NCBI RefSeq assembly: GCF_900104385.1
Contig: NZ_FNJA01000002.1
Coordinates: 496,001 to 560,000 of the forward strand
Reading direction: 5' to 3'
DNA from: Rhodoferax sp. OV413
GTDB taxonomy: Bacteria; Pseudomonadota; Gammaproteobacteria; Burkholderiales; Burkholderiaceae_C
Length of the DNA stretch: 64,000 bases
Shown: in pieces, positions 54,649 to 63,099 of the stretch
How the letters are laid out: every line of letters begins with the position of its first letter
How positions within the stretch are numbered: position 1 is the stretch's first letter
Program-made: the position numbers and the translations under genes
Notes under the pieces: generated by a model
The model's database searches: none
What the model was told of the DNA's origin: nothing
What the model saw: the letters and a program-made list of their open reading frames with translations, nothing else

Positions 54649-56325
54649 ATGACCGAGCGCATCTGGCTCAACAGCTACCCCCCGGGCGTGCCCGCCGATA
54701 TCGACCCGACGCGTTACCAGTCGCTGCAGGCCTTGCTGGAAGAGAGCTTTCAGAAGTACGCCGACCGACCCGCCTACAGCTTCATGGGCCGGGACCTCAG
54801 CTATGGCGAAACCGATGGGCTGAGCCGCAAGTTCGCCGCCTATCTGCAAAGCCTGGGCCTGGCCAAGGGCGACCGCGTGGCGGTGATGATGCCCAATGTG
54901 CCGCAGTACCCGATTGCGGTGGCGGCGCTGATGCGGGCCGGCCTGGTGCTGGTCAATGTGAACCCGCTGTACACCCCGCGCGAGCTCGAGCACCAGCTGA
55001 AGGACTCGGGCGCCAAAGCCATCGTGATCCTGGAGAACTTTGCCGCCACGCTGCAGCAGTGCCTGGGCAACACGCCAGTCAAACACATCGTGCTGTGCGC
55101 CATGGGCGACCAGCTGGGGTTGCTCAAGGGTGCACTGGTCAACTACGTGGTGCGCAAGGTCAAGAAGCTGGTGCCGCCCTATGCCTTGCCCAGCGCGGTG
55201 CGCTTCAATACCGCACTGGCCCAGGGCAGCCGGACCACGTTCACCCCGGTGCCCGTGCAGCCCGACGATGTGGCAGTGCTGCAGTACACCGGTGGCACCA
55301 CCGGCGTATCCAAGGGCGCGGTGCTGCTGCACCGCAATGTGATCGCCAACGTGCTGCAGTCCGAGGCCTGGAACCAGCCGGTGATGGATGCCGTGCCCGC
55401 CGACGAGCAACCGACCAGCGTCTGCGCGCTGCCGCTGTACCACATCTTCGCTTTTACCGTGGGCATGATGCTGTCCATGCGCACCGGCGGCAAGCTGGTA
55501 CTGATCCCCAATCCGCGCGACATGAAGGCGGTGTTGAAAGAACTCTCACAACACCGCATCCACAGCCTGCCGGCGGTGAACACCCTGTTCAACGGTCTGG
55601 CAAACCACCCGGATTTCAACACCGTCGACTGGAGCCATCTGAAGGTGTCGATTGGCGGCGGCATGGCGGTGCAGGCGGCGGTGGCCAAGCTCTGGCTGGA
55701 GAAGACCGGCTGCCCCATCACCGAGGGCTACGGCCTGAGCGAAACCTCGCCCACCGCCAGCTGCAATCCGCCGACCGACAAGTCCTATACCGCCTCCATC
55801 GGCGTGCCGCTGCCCAGCACCTATTTCAAGCTGCTGGACGATGCGGGCGCCGAGGTGCCCATGGGCCAGCCGGGCGAGATCGCCATCCGCGGGCCGCAGG
55901 TGATGGCCGGCTACTGGCAGCGCCCGGACGAAACCGCCCAGTCCATGACGGCCGACGGTTACTTCAAGACCGGCGACATCGGCACCATGGATGCGCGCGG
56001 CTATTTCAAGATCGTCGACCGCAAGAAAGACATGGTGCTGGTCAGCGGCTTCAACGTCTACCCGAACGAGGTGGAGGACGTGGTGGCGGCCATGGACGGC
56101 GTGCTGGAATGCGCGTGTGTGGGTGTGCCCGACGAGAAGACCGGTGAGGCCGTGAAGCTGGTCATCGTCAAGAAGAACCCGGCCCTGACCGAAGCCCAGG
56201 TGCGCGAGTACTGCAAGGCCAAGCTCACCGGCTACAAGCAGCCGCGGGTCATCGAGTTCCGCACTGAATTACCCAAGACGCCGGTCGGCAAGATTCTGCG
56301 CCGCGAGCTACGCACCAAGGCATGA
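54649..56325 (+). CDS. fadD: Long-chain fatty acid-CoA ligase
   Basis: 558 residues, ANL superfamily. The ATP loop is LQYTGGTTGVSKGAVLLHRN near residue 212, the adenylate motif ITEGYGLSETSPTASCNPPT near 356, the hinge and A8 region DGYFKTGDIGTMDARGYFKI followed by VDRKKDMVLVSGFNVYPNEV, and the catalytic Lys is in LPKTPVGKILRRELR near the end. The N-terminus IWLNSYPPGVPADIDP is typical of FadD. It activates fatty acids for beta-oxidation. The stop overlaps the nucleosidase start (ATGA). Confidence 0.95.
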   Translation: MTERIWLNSYPPGVPADIDPTRYQSLQALLEESFQKYADRPAYSFMGRDLSYGETDGLSRKFAAYLQSLGLAKGDRVAVMMPNVPQYPIAVAALMRAGLVLVNVNPLYTPRELEHQLKDSGAKAIVILENFAATLQQCLGNTPVKHIVLCAMGDQLGLLKGALVNYVVRKVKKLVPPYALPSAVRFNTALAQGSRTTFTPVPVQPDDVAVLQYTGGTTGVSKGAVLLHRNVIANVLQSEAWNQPVMDAVPADEQPTSVCALPLYHIFAFTVGMMLSMRTGGKLVLIPNPRDMKAVLKELSQHRIHSLPAVNTLFNGLANHPDFNTVDWSHLKVSIGGGMAVQAAVAKLWLEKTGCPITEGYGLSETSPTASCNPPTDKSYTASIGVPLPSTYFKLLDDAGAEVPMGQPGEIAIRGPQVMAGYWQRPDETAQSMTADGYFKTGDIGTMDARGYFKIVDRKKDMVLVSGFNVYPNEVEDVVAAMDGVLECACVGVPDEKTGEAVKLVIVKKNPALTEAQVREYCKAKLTGYKQPRVIEFRTELPKTPVGKILRRELRTKA

Positions 56326-57065
56326 CCCTGGCGATCTTGAGTGCCCTGGCCGAGGAGCAGCAGGGCATCTTCGAGCAACTGCAGCAGCCACGCCGTGTGC
56401 AGCATGCGGGGCGCGCATTCGGCCTGGGCATCTGGCATGGTCAGCCCGTGGTGCTGGCCTTGTCGCGCATCGGCAAGGTGGCTGCGGCGACTACGGCGAC
56501 CGCGCTGATAGAGAAATTCGGCGTAGACCGCATCGTCTTTACCGGCGTAGCCGGCGGTGTGGGCGAGGGCGTGCAGGTCGGCGACGTAGTGGTGGCCAGC
56601 GGTTTCGTACAGCACGACATGGATGCCGCACCGCTGTTCCCGACCTTCGAAGTGCCGCTGTATGGCCGGGCGCGTTTCGACTGCGATCCCGCGTTGACTA
56701 CTATGCTTTTGGAAGCTACTCGCGCAGGTGTATCCAGTGCTAGCGGCCTGTTTTCTTTAAATCATCGGCTGCCGCAAGTGCACCATGGCCTGGTCGCCAG
56801 TGGCGACCGCTTCGTGTCTGCAGCCACCGAAGTGCAGCGCTTGCAAGCCGCCTTGCGCGCTGGCGGTTTTGAAGCGCTGGCGGTGGAGATGGAAGGCGCC
56901 GCGGTGGCCCAGGTCTGCCACGATTACGGCATCCCCTTCGCCGTGGTGCGCACCATCTCCGACCGGGCCGACGACACCGCGCACGTGGATTTCCCCTCGT
57001 TCGTCAGCACCGTCGCCAGCCGCTATGCGCAGGCCATTCTTGCGGAGTTTGTGCAGCGCTTGTAG
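56322..57065 (+). CDS. mtnN: 5'-methylthioadenosine/S-adenosylhomocysteine nucleosidase with repeat-derived insert
   Basis: 247 residues of the PNP-type MTAN fold. AILSALAEEQQGIFEQLQQP holds the N-terminal Glu region, SRIGKVAAATTATALIEKFG and FTGVAGGVGEGVQVGDVVVA follow, the ribose-binding Glu is in FEALAVEMEGAAVAQVCHDY near residue 185, and the catalytic Asp is in VVRTISDRADD near 212. Residues 127-147 (TMLLEATRAG to FSLN) are encoded exactly by a 63-nt copy of the interspersed repeat. The stretch before the ASGDRF block is about 13 residues longer than in E. coli Pfs. Activity should be tested, since the insert is near but not in the catalytic motifs. Confidence 0.88.
   Translation: MTLAILSALAEEQQGIFEQLQQPRRVQHAGRAFGLGIWHGQPVVLALSRIGKVAAATTATALIEKFGVDRIVFTGVAGGVGEGVQVGDVVVASGFVQHDMDAAPLFPTFEVPLYGRARFDCDPALTTMLLEATRAGVSSASGLFSLNHRLPQVHHGLVASGDRFVSAATEVQRLQAALRAGGFEALAVEMEGAAVAQVCHDYGIPFAVVRTISDRADDTAHVDFPSFVSTVASRYAQAILAEFVQRL
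56700..56762 (+). repeat. Interspersed dyad repeat, copy N, inside the nucleosidase gene
   Basis: 63 nt, 47 of 63 positions identical to copy B, from ACTATGCTTTTGGAAGCTAC to GTTTTCTTTAAAT. It starts exactly at a codon boundary, keeps the frame and has no stop. The right-hand core has diverged (GTATCCAGTGC), perhaps through selection for coding. Confidence 0.82.
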
Positions 57066-57110
57066 CCAAACGCTGGCCACGGACACGCCTGACTTTTCCA
57101 GAGATACCGC

Positions 57111-57187
57111 GGGACCGGCTTTGCCGGACCGCTGGTATCGCCCCCAGCAAGGGGGAGCCGCAGCGAAGCCGCGGCATGGGGGTGTGC
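57111..57187 (+). repeat. Gene-3'-end double-hairpin repeat, copy 2 (behind corA)
   Basis: Read on the corA strand: ACACCCCCATGCC, hairpin CCCCC-TTGCT-GGGGG (57141-57155), hairpin CCGGC-AAA-GCCGG (57115-57127). It touches the corA stop codon and also lies 45 nt behind the nucleosidase stop. Confidence 0.72.
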
Positions 57188-58177
57188 CTAAGTCAGCCAG
57201 CCGCGTTTATAGAAGTACCACATGGGCACCAGCGCACTGGCCGTCATCATGGCGACCACGTAGGGGTAGGACCAGCTGCCCAGGAACTCCAGCTCGGGGA
57301 ACTTCATGTTCATGCCGTAGATGCTGGCCACCAGGGTCGGCGGCAGCAGCGCCACGCTGGCCACCGAGAAGATCTTGATGATCTTGTTCTGGTTGATGTT
57401 GATGAAACCGACGGTAGCGTCCATCAAGAAGTTGATCTTGTCGAACAAAAACGCGGTGTGCGAGTCCAGCGAGTCGATGTCGCGGTGGATCTGCCGGGCT
57501 TCTTCGAACTGCTCGGCGTTCAGCATCTTGCTGCGCATCATGAAGCTCAGGGCGCGGCGCGTGTCCATCATGTTGCGGCGGATACGGCCGTTCAAATCCT
57601 CGTGGCGGGCGATCGAGGCCAGCACTTCACCGGCCAGGCCGTCGGTCATATTGCCGGCCAGTACCCGGCGACTGACCTTTTCCAGGTCCACGTAGATGTC
57701 TTCCAGCGTGTCGGCCGAATATTCGGCGTCGGCGTCGAACAGCTTGAGCAGCACTTCCTTGGCGTCTTCGATCAGGCCCGGGGCCCGGCGCGCGCGCATG
57801 CGCAGCAGGCGGAACACCGGCACGTCTTCGTCGTGGATGGAAAACAGCACGCCCTTGCTTTTCAGCTCGGCGTTGTGCTGGTTCAGGATGAAAGCCACGC
57901 GCACGGTGCGCGGGTCGGACTCGTCGGCCACCAAGAAGTCGCTGCGGATATGCAGCTCGCCGTTGTCTTCTTGGTAGAAGCGGGCGGATTCCTCGATGTC
58001 CTCGTCCATCGCGTCTTCCGGAATGGACAGGCCGTAGTATTGTTTGATCCAGCGCTTTTCTTCCAGCGTGGGCGATTCCAGGTCCACCCAGATCGGTTGG
58101 AACTTGGACAGCTCTTCCAGCGACTCGATCTCTTCCTGGAAGAGCCGGCCGTTGGCGAGCGAAAAAATATTGAGCAT
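57188..58177 (-). CDS. corA: CorA-type magnesium/cobalt transporter
   Basis: 329 residues. Cytoplasmic N-terminal funnel (MLNIFSLANGRLFQEEIESL), long stalk helix, then two C-terminal membrane helices with the signature YGMNMKFPELEF (GMN ion filter) near residue 287 and a basic tail YKRGWLT. AGGGAG precedes ATG 58177. Homopentameric Mg2+ channel. Confidence 0.95.
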   Translation of the reverse strand: MLNIFSLANGRLFQEEIESLEELSKFQPIWVDLESPTLEEKRWIKQYYGLSIPEDAMDEDIEESARFYQEDNGELHIRSDFLVADESDPRTVRVAFILNQHNAELKSKGVLFSIHDEDVPVFRLLRMRARRAPGLIEDAKEVLLKLFDADAEYSADTLEDIYVDLEKVSRRVLAGNMTDGLAGEVLASIARHEDLNGRIRRNMMDTRRALSFMMRSKMLNAEQFEEARQIHRDIDSLDSHTAFLFDKINFLMDATVGFININQNKIIKIFSVASVALLPPTLVASIYGMNMKFPELEFLGSWSYPYVVAMMTASALVPMWYFYKRGWLT

Positions 58178-58401
58178 GGGGCACTCCCTGAGAATGAGGG
58201 CAACGAACGGGGCTGGGGTGGATGGGCTGGCTTTCAACCCCCGTGCTGCGCAGGGAGGTGAAAGCTACCGACTGGGGGCGCTTTCCATGGTGTGTCTCTG
58301 GAGTGGAGGAGGTCGGGATTATGGCATTGCAACATGTTGAAAAGATCTGCTACCAGCGAGGTTTACCTCCGCTTAAAGCGTAACAAATGCAGGGTTTAGG
58401 G

Positions 58402-58453
58402 TTGCATTCCCATCCCAACGGGCGCATAGTGAATTGACTTTCAACGGTGAAAG
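58402..58453 (+). promoter_or_regulatory. Possible promoter and 5' hairpin of hpf
   Basis: TTGCAT (58402-58407) and CATAGT (58425-58430) are spaced by 17 nt and fit a weak sigma-70 promoter. Transcription would start next to a stem CTTTCA-ACGG-TGAAAG (58438-58453), followed by AGGAGG at 58463. A diverged repeat-like stretch (GCGAGGTTTACCTCCGC) lies just upstream, near 58354. Confidence 0.35.
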
Positions 58454-58474
58454 TACAGCATTAGGAGGCTATAC

Positions 58475-58804
58475 ATGAACTTGACGATCAGCGGACACCA
58501 CCTGGATGTAACTCCCGCTCTGCGTACCTATGTGACAACCAAGCTGGACCGAATAACCCGGCATTTCGACCAGCTGGTAGACGTCAAAGTGTTACTGACG
58601 ATTGAAAAGCAAAAGGAAAAGCAAGGCCGCCAACGCGCCGAATGCAACATCCATGTCAAAGGCAGCGATATGTTCGCCGAAAGCTCCCACGCTGATTTAT
58701 ACGCGGCAGTCGATGATCTGGTCGACAAGCTGGACCGCCAGGTAGTGCGCCACAAAGACCGTGTGCAAGACCATCACCACGCGGCACCCAAGCGCCTGAT
58801 GTAA
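58475..58804 (+). CDS. hpf: Ribosome hibernation-promoting factor
   Basis: 109 residues, short HPF type. [40 protein letters not shown] and [20 protein letters not shown] match the beta-alpha-beta-beta-beta-alpha fold that sits in the 30S decoding groove. Strong AGGAGG before the ATG. Followed by a terminator and then ptsN, the gene order known from rpoN regions, but rpoN is not immediately upstream here (corA is). Confidence 0.95.
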   Translation: MNLTISGHHLDVTPALRTYVTTKLDRITRHFDQLVDVKVLLTIEKQKEKQGRQRAECNIHVKGSDMFAESSHADLYAAVDDLVDKLDRQVVRHKDRVQDHHHAAPKRLM

Positions 58805-58829
58805 ACCCCGGGCGTTCTCCGCCCCGAGC

Positions 58830-58860
58830 AAAAGCCGCCGATTTTTGAGGCGGCTTTTTT
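58830..58860 (+). terminator. Rho-independent terminator of hpf
   Basis: AAAAGCCGCC (58830-58839) pairs with GGCGGCTTTT (58849-58858) around GATTTTTGA, followed by further T residues. Confidence 0.88.
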
Positions 58861-58909
58861 GTTGGGACTGCCCCTCGCATTGCTGCACGTGCATAATTCG
58901 CCACTCACC

Positions 58910-59377
58910 ATGAACCGACTCGCCTCCATCCTGCCCTCCGCTCAAGTGCTCGTGAGCGTCGATGCGTCCAGCAAAAAGCGTGCTTTTGAAGAAGCCGGCT
59001 TGCTGTTTGAGAATCTGCACGGCCTGAGCCGGGCCCTGATCACCGACAGCCTGTTCGCCCGCGAACGCCTGGGTTCGACCGGGCTGGGTCATGGTGTGGC
59101 GATTCCGCACGGCCGCATCAAAGGCCTCAAGGCGCCTATGGCGGCGGTGGTGCAGTTGGCCCAACCCATCGGCTTCGATGCGCCGGACGAGCAGCCTGTG
59201 GGCTTGCTGATCTTTTTGCTGGTGCCCGAGGCTGCGACCCAGAAGCACCTGGAAATATTGTCCGAAATCGCCGAGTTGCTGAGCGACGCGCCCTTGCGCG
59301 AAAAAATCAAAACCGCTGCAGACGCCGAGGCCTTGCACGGCCTGATCGGCACCTGGCAGTCAGCGCAACCCGCCTGA
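58910..59377 (+). CDS. ptsN: PTS IIA-like nitrogen regulatory protein (EIIA-Ntr)
   Basis: 155 residues. The phosphorylated His lies in [20 protein letters not shown] near residue 65, with [20 protein letters not shown] before it and [20 protein letters not shown] after it. ATG 58910 chosen by homology ([15 protein letters not shown]). It is part of the nitrogen PTS that senses carbon/nitrogen status and K+. It is followed by hprK, a pairing typical of betaproteobacteria. Confidence 0.95.
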   Translation: MNRLASILPSAQVLVSVDASSKKRAFEEAGLLFENLHGLSRALITDSLFARERLGSTGLGHGVAIPHGRIKGLKAPMAAVVQLAQPIGFDAPDEQPVGLLIFLLVPEAATQKHLEILSEIAELLSDAPLREKIKTAADAEALHGLIGTWQSAQPA

Positions 59378-59405
59378 TCCCGCAACTTCGGGCCCGGTAC
59401 TGCCT

Positions 59406-60356
59406 TTGAAACCCACCGTAGTCAGCGCAGACGTCCTGTTCGAGGCCTTCCGCGCGCTGTTGCGCTGGGAATGGATTGCCGGCCTGGGCGCTTCCGAGCG
59501 GCGCTTTGACGAAGTCGCGGTGCGCGCAGCCCGCTCTGGCGCCGATCTGGTCGGCTACCTGAATTACATCCACCCCTACCGCGTGCAAATCATGGGCGAG
59601 CGCGAGGTCGCCTACCTGACCAGCGCGTCGGCCGAAGACTGCGCGCGCCGGATTGCCCGCATTGTTACGTTGGAGCCGCCGGTGCTGATCATGGCCGACG
59701 GCCAGGTGGCGCCCGATGCCCTGCTGTCGATGTGCGAGCGCGCGCAGATACCGATGTTTTCGACCGAGGACTCGTCGGCCTTCGTGATCGACGTGCTGCG
59801 CGCTTATCTGTCCAAGCATTTCGCCGACCGCACCTCGATGCACGGCGTGTTCATGGACATTCTGGGCCTGGGCGTGATGATTACCGGCGAATCCGGCCTG
59901 GGCAAAAGCGAGCTCGGCCTAGAGCTGATCTCCCGCGGCAACGGCCTGGTGGCCGACGACGCTGTCGACCTGTACCGCATCAACCAGACCACCATCGAAG
60001 GCCGCTGCCCCGAGCTGCTGCAAAACCTGCTGGAAGTGCGTGGTATTGGCCTGCTGGACATCCGCGGCATCTTCGGCGAGACCGCGGTGCGCCGCAAGAT
60101 GCGCCTGAAGCTCATCGTGCACCTGGTGCGCAAGGAAACCATGGAGCGCGAGTACGAGCGCCTGCCCTACGAGCCGTTGACCCAGGACGTGCTGGGCGTG
60201 CCGGTGCGCAAGGTGATCATCCAGGTGGTGGCCGGCCGGAATATCGCCGTGCTGGTGGAGGCTGCTGTGCGCAATACCATCTTGCAGCTGCGTGGCATCG
60301 ACACCTATCAGGAATTCGTCGAGCGCCACCGTAAGGCGATGGAAGACGCGGAATAA
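59406..60356 (+). CDS. hprK: HPr(Ser) kinase/phosphorylase
   Basis: 316 residues with a TTG start (59406), since family proteins begin MKPTxxSADVLFE as here. [20 protein letters not shown] and [20 protein letters not shown] form the N-terminal domain; the P-loop is [20 protein letters not shown] near 159, and the signature [20 protein letters not shown] lies near 213. In betaproteobacteria it phosphorylates an HPr-like protein of an incomplete PTS and has a regulatory, not sugar-uptake, role. Confidence 0.95.
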   Translation: MKPTVVSADVLFEAFRALLRWEWIAGLGASERRFDEVAVRAARSGADLVGYLNYIHPYRVQIMGEREVAYLTSASAEDCARRIARIVTLEPPVLIMADGQVAPDALLSMCERAQIPMFSTEDSSAFVIDVLRAYLSKHFADRTSMHGVFMDILGLGVMITGESGLGKSELGLELISRGNGLVADDAVDLYRINQTTIEGRCPELLQNLLEVRGIGLLDIRGIFGETAVRRKMRLKLIVHLVRKETMEREYERLPYEPLTQDVLGVPVRKVIIQVVAGRNIAVLVEAAVRNTILQLRGIDTYQEFVERHRKAMEDAE

Positions 60357-60362
60357 GTCGGT

Positions 60363-60422
60363 TGCTATTATTTAAGTAGCATCATGCGCAGATGCAATAA
60401 GCGCTGGCGGCCTAAAAAGCTC
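60363..60422 (+). repeat. Interspersed dyad repeat, copy O
   Basis: GCTATTATTTAAGTAGCATC, GCGCAGATG...TAAGCGC and GGCGGCCTAAAAAGC. Follows the hprK stop by 6 nt and is joined to the 3'-end repeat of fur. Confidence 0.75.
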
Positions 60423-60459
60423 TAAAACTGCCGCTTAGATACCCCTTCCAGAAGCAGCG

Positions 60460-60543
60460 CGGAACTGGCTTCACCAGGCCGCTGCTGTTGCCCCCTGCAA
60501 GGGGGTTGGCGGAAAGCGCTCGCGCTGCAGCCTGGGGGTGAGC
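60460..60543 (+). repeat. Gene-3'-end double-hairpin repeat, copy 3 (behind fur)
   Basis: Read on the fur strand: GGCTCACCCCCAGGCTGC directly behind the stop, then CCAACCCCCTTGCAGGGGGC (hairpin, 60491-60505 on the plus strand) and a weaker stem CTGGTGAAGCCAG. Copy 1 behind pntB has the same words in the same order. Confidence 0.75.
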
Positions 60544-60544
60544 C

Positions 60545-60961
60545 TTATTTAGCGCTGCATTCGGCGCACAGGCCGTACAGCGACATCGCGTGGTCATGCA
60601 CTGTCCAGCCCTTGGCCTTGGCCACGATCTGCTGGCGCTGTTCGATTTCGGCGTCGTAGAACTCTTCCACCTTGCCGCAGCCGGTGCAGACAAAGTGGTC
60701 GTGGTGCCGGCCTTCGTTCAGCTCGTACACCGACTTGCCAGATTCAAAATGGCTGCGCGACAGAATGCCGGCTTGCTCGAACTGGGTGAGCACGCGGTAC
60801 ACCGTGGCCAGGCCGATGTCGGAATGCTCGAGCAGCAGCACGCGGAACACGTCTTCTGCCGTCATGTGGCGCAAATCGCCCGTCTGGAAGATTTCCAGGA
60901 TCTTCAGGCGGGGCAGGGTGGCCTTCAAGCCGGTGTTCTTCAGTTCTTCGATATTGGCCAT
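60545..60961 (-). CDS. fur: Ferric uptake regulator
   Basis: 138 residues. N-terminal winged helix ([60 protein letters not shown]), metal sites in [20 protein letters not shown] near residue 88 and CAECSAK at the C-terminus. Global iron-dependent repressor, divergent from bamE across 81 nt, a fixed arrangement in Burkholderiales. Confidence 0.96.
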   Translation of the reverse strand: MANIEELKNTGLKATLPRLKILEIFQTGDLRHMTAEDVFRVLLLEHSDIGLATVYRVLTQFEQAGILSRSHFESGKSVYELNEGRHHDHFVCTGCGKVEEFYDAEIEQRQQIVAKAKGWTVHDHAMSLYGLCAECSAK

Positions 60962-61042
60962 GGACGGAGGTCTTTCTTTACAGGCAGTGCCGTGGAGGCT
61001 ACCGCTACAATCATTCGATCATATCGCTAGAGCCCCTTATCC

Positions 61043-61588
61043 ATGTTTGCACCTTTCTTGCGCGGTACCGGTACCGCTCTGACCCTTGCGGTTTGCGCGA
61101 CCTTGGTAGCGTGCAGCGGCCTGGATAACCGCACCCGCAGCTTCGTCAGCTCCTTGTCGCCCTACCAGATCGAGGTGGTGCAAGGCAACTTCGTGTCCAA
61201 AGAGCAGGTCGACGCCCTCAAGCCCGGCATGGCCCGCGAGCAGGTGAAAGACATCCTGGGCACCTCGCTGCTGCAAGACGTGTTCCACGGCGACCGCTGG
61301 GACTATGTGTTCACCCTGCGCCGCCAGGGCACCGAGCCGCAGGCGCGCCAGCTGACCGTGTTCTTCAAGGGTGACGTGCTGGACCGCGTCGAAGGCGACA
61401 CCATGCCCAGCGAGAGCGAATTCGTCAGTTTGCTGGCCAAGACGCGCTCTACCAAGGCCGTACCGGTGCTCGAAGCTGACGAAAGCCGCTTGAAATCCTT
61501 CCCGGCGCCCGCTCCCGTGGCGGCAGCCTCGGCTCCGCAGGCCCCAGTAGCCACCGCCTACCCACCGCTAGAAGCTCCCGCCCCGTAA
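61043..61588 (+). CDS. bamE: Outer membrane protein assembly factor BamE
   Basis: 181 residues, lipoprotein. Signal peptide ends at lipobox LVAC with Cys24. The BamE/SmpA domain is YQIEVVQGNFVSKEQVDALK, PGMAREQVKDILGTSLLQDV and FHGDRWDYVFTLRRQGTEPQ. The protein is longer than the E. coli form (about 113) because of an Ala/Pro-rich C-terminal tail (APAPVAAASAPQAPVATAYP). It helps fold beta-barrels in the outer membrane. Confidence 0.95.
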   Translation: MFAPFLRGTGTALTLAVCATLVACSGLDNRTRSFVSSLSPYQIEVVQGNFVSKEQVDALKPGMAREQVKDILGTSLLQDVFHGDRWDYVFTLRRQGTEPQARQLTVFFKGDVLDRVEGDTMPSESEFVSLLAKTRSTKAVPVLEADESRLKSFPAPAPVAAASAPQAPVATAYPPLEAPAP

Positions 61589-61606
61589 GACCGGCGGTTT
61601 TTTGCC

Positions 61607-62446
61607 ATGACTGACTCTCTCTCGGGCGCATCCGCCCAAACTCCTGCCCACGCAATTGCCGTCGCCGGCTCCTCTGGCCGCATGGGCCACATGCTGATCG
61701 AAGCGATCCGCGACGCCGATGACTGCGTGCTGGCCGGCGCCCTGGACCGGCTGGAAAGCCCGTCCATCGGTACCGATGCCTCGGCGTTTTTGGGCCAGAG
61801 CGCCGGTGTGGCCATCACGGCCGACCTGCAGGCGGGCCTGAAGAATGCCCGGGTATTGATCGACTTCACCCGCCCCGAAGGCACGCTCGCGCATCTGCAG
61901 GTCTGCCGCAGCCTGGGTGTGAACGCGGTGGTGGGCACCACCGGCTTCAGCGACGCGCAAAAAGCCGAGATCGCCGAGATCGCCAAGGACATCGCCATCG
62001 TGATGGCGCCGAACATGAGCGTGGGCGTCAACGTCACCCTCAAGCTGCTGGAAATGGCTGCCAAGGCCATGTCTACCGGCTATGACATCGAAATCGTCGA
62101 AGCCCACCACCGCCACAAGGTGGACGCGCCCTCCGGCACCGCGCTGAAGATGGGCGAAGTCATCGCCGACGCGCTGGGCCGTGATTTGAAAGACTGCGCC
62201 GTCTACGAGCGCTACGGCGTGACCGGCGAGCGTGATCCGTCCAGCATCGGTTTTGCCACCATCCGCGGTGGCGACATCGTGGGCGACCACACGGTATTGT
62301 TCGCCGGCACCGGCGAACGCATCGAGATCAGCCATAAATCGTCTAGCCGCGCCACCTACGCCCAGGGCAGCCTGCGCGCGGTGCGCTTCCTGGCCGACAA
62401 GCAGACCGGCTTATTCGACATGTTCGACGTGCTGGGCCTGAAGTAA
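61607..62446 (+). CDS. dapB: 4-hydroxy-tetrahydrodipicolinate reductase
   Basis: 279 residues. Nucleotide fold [20 protein letters not shown] near the N-terminus, [20 protein letters not shown] near 110, [20 protein letters not shown] near 137 and the catalytic [20 protein letters not shown] near 166. Makes tetrahydrodipicolinate for lysine and peptidoglycan synthesis. Downstream of bamE by 18 nt. Confidence 0.96.
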   Translation: MTDSLSGASAQTPAHAIAVAGSSGRMGHMLIEAIRDADDCVLAGALDRLESPSIGTDASAFLGQSAGVAITADLQAGLKNARVLIDFTRPEGTLAHLQVCRSLGVNAVVGTTGFSDAQKAEIAEIAKDIAIVMAPNMSVGVNVTLKLLEMAAKAMSTGYDIEIVEAHHRHKVDAPSGTALKMGEVIADALGRDLKDCAVYERYGVTGERDPSSIGFATIRGGDIVGDHTVLFAGTGERIEISHKSSSRATYAQGSLRAVRFLADKQTGLFDMFDVLGLK

Positions 62447-62450
62447 GCCC

Positions 62451-63095
62451 ATGAACGCGCTGCCGCTGCTGAGCCAGGGCGACTTCGTGAGTCGCGTGGT
62501 GGCGCTGCTGCTGCTGCTGATGTCGGTGGCCAGCTGGGTGGTCATTCTGTGGAAAGGCTGGCTGCTGCGCCGCGCCCGCGTCGATGTGGCGCGCAGCACC
62601 GCGGCTTTCTGGCAGGCGCCCAGCGTCGCCGAAGCCCAGCGGCGTTTGGCATCTTTTGACCCTCTGGCGCTGGTCCTGCCTTTGCTTGTAGCTACAAAAA
62701 TAGAAGCAAACGGTACCCTGGCTGCGGCCGGTGACCGCTCGCAGCAGCTCACCCGCGTACTGCGCAACGCCTTGCACGCCGTGCTGCACAAGCTGCAGTT
62801 CGGCCAGGTGCTGCTGGCCACGGTGGGCTCCACCGCACCGTTTGTCGGCCTGCTGGGCACGGTCTGGGGCATTTACCACGCGTTGGGCGCGATTGCGCTG
62901 TCGGGCCAGATCAGCATCGACAAGGTGGCCGGCCCGGTGGGTGAGTCGCTGGTGATGACTGCCGCCGGCTTGGCCGTCGCCATTCCTGCGGTGCTGGCCT
63001 ACAACGTCTATGGCCGCCTGCTGGGCAGCATAGAGGCCGATCTCGAAGGCTTTGCCCGCGATTTGCGCGAGTTGCTGGTGGACCACCCGGCCTAA
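62451..63095 (+). CDS. MotA/TolQ/ExbB-family proton channel protein
   Basis: 214 residues with three membrane helices (about 12-32, 117-140 and 157-185). The family core is TVGSTAPFVGLLGTVWGIYH near residue 124 followed by VGESLVMTAAGLAVAIPAVL near 163. With the ExbD/TolR protein downstream it forms an energising complex for TonB or Tol systems. Residues about 67-87 (from ASFDPLALVLPLL to VATKIEANG) are encoded by a stretch matching the interspersed repeat in reverse, in the cytoplasmic part between helices 1 and 2. Confidence 0.92.
   Translation: MNALPLLSQGDFVSRVVALLLLLMSVASWVVILWKGWLLRRARVDVARSTAAFWQAPSVAEAQRRLASFDPLALVLPLLVATKIEANGTLAAAGDRSQQLTRVLRNALHAVLHKLQFGQVLLATVGSTAPFVGLLGTVWGIYHALGAIALSGQISIDKVAGPVGESLVMTAAGLAVAIPAVLAYNVYGRLLGSIEADLEGFARDLRELLVDHPA
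62650..62710 (-). repeat. Interspersed dyad repeat, copy P, inside the exbB-type gene
   Basis: On the minus strand: TTGCTTCTATTTTTGTAGCTAC matches the left end of the family (compare copies H and I), followed by a diverged middle and CAGAGGGTCAAAAGAT. The translated frame stays open. The left 20 nt are convincing, the remainder weaker. Confidence 0.6.
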
Positions 63096-63099
63096 CACC

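Noticed and set aside
58333-58385. A seventeenth dyad-repeat copy upstream of hpf (GCGAGGTTTACCTCCGC)
   Set aside because: The core is similar but shorter, and neither end of the consensus is present; not counted.
60990-61030. A Fur box between fur and bamE (AATCATTCGATCATATC)
   Set aside because: Partial match to the 19-bp consensus only; too weak to annotate.
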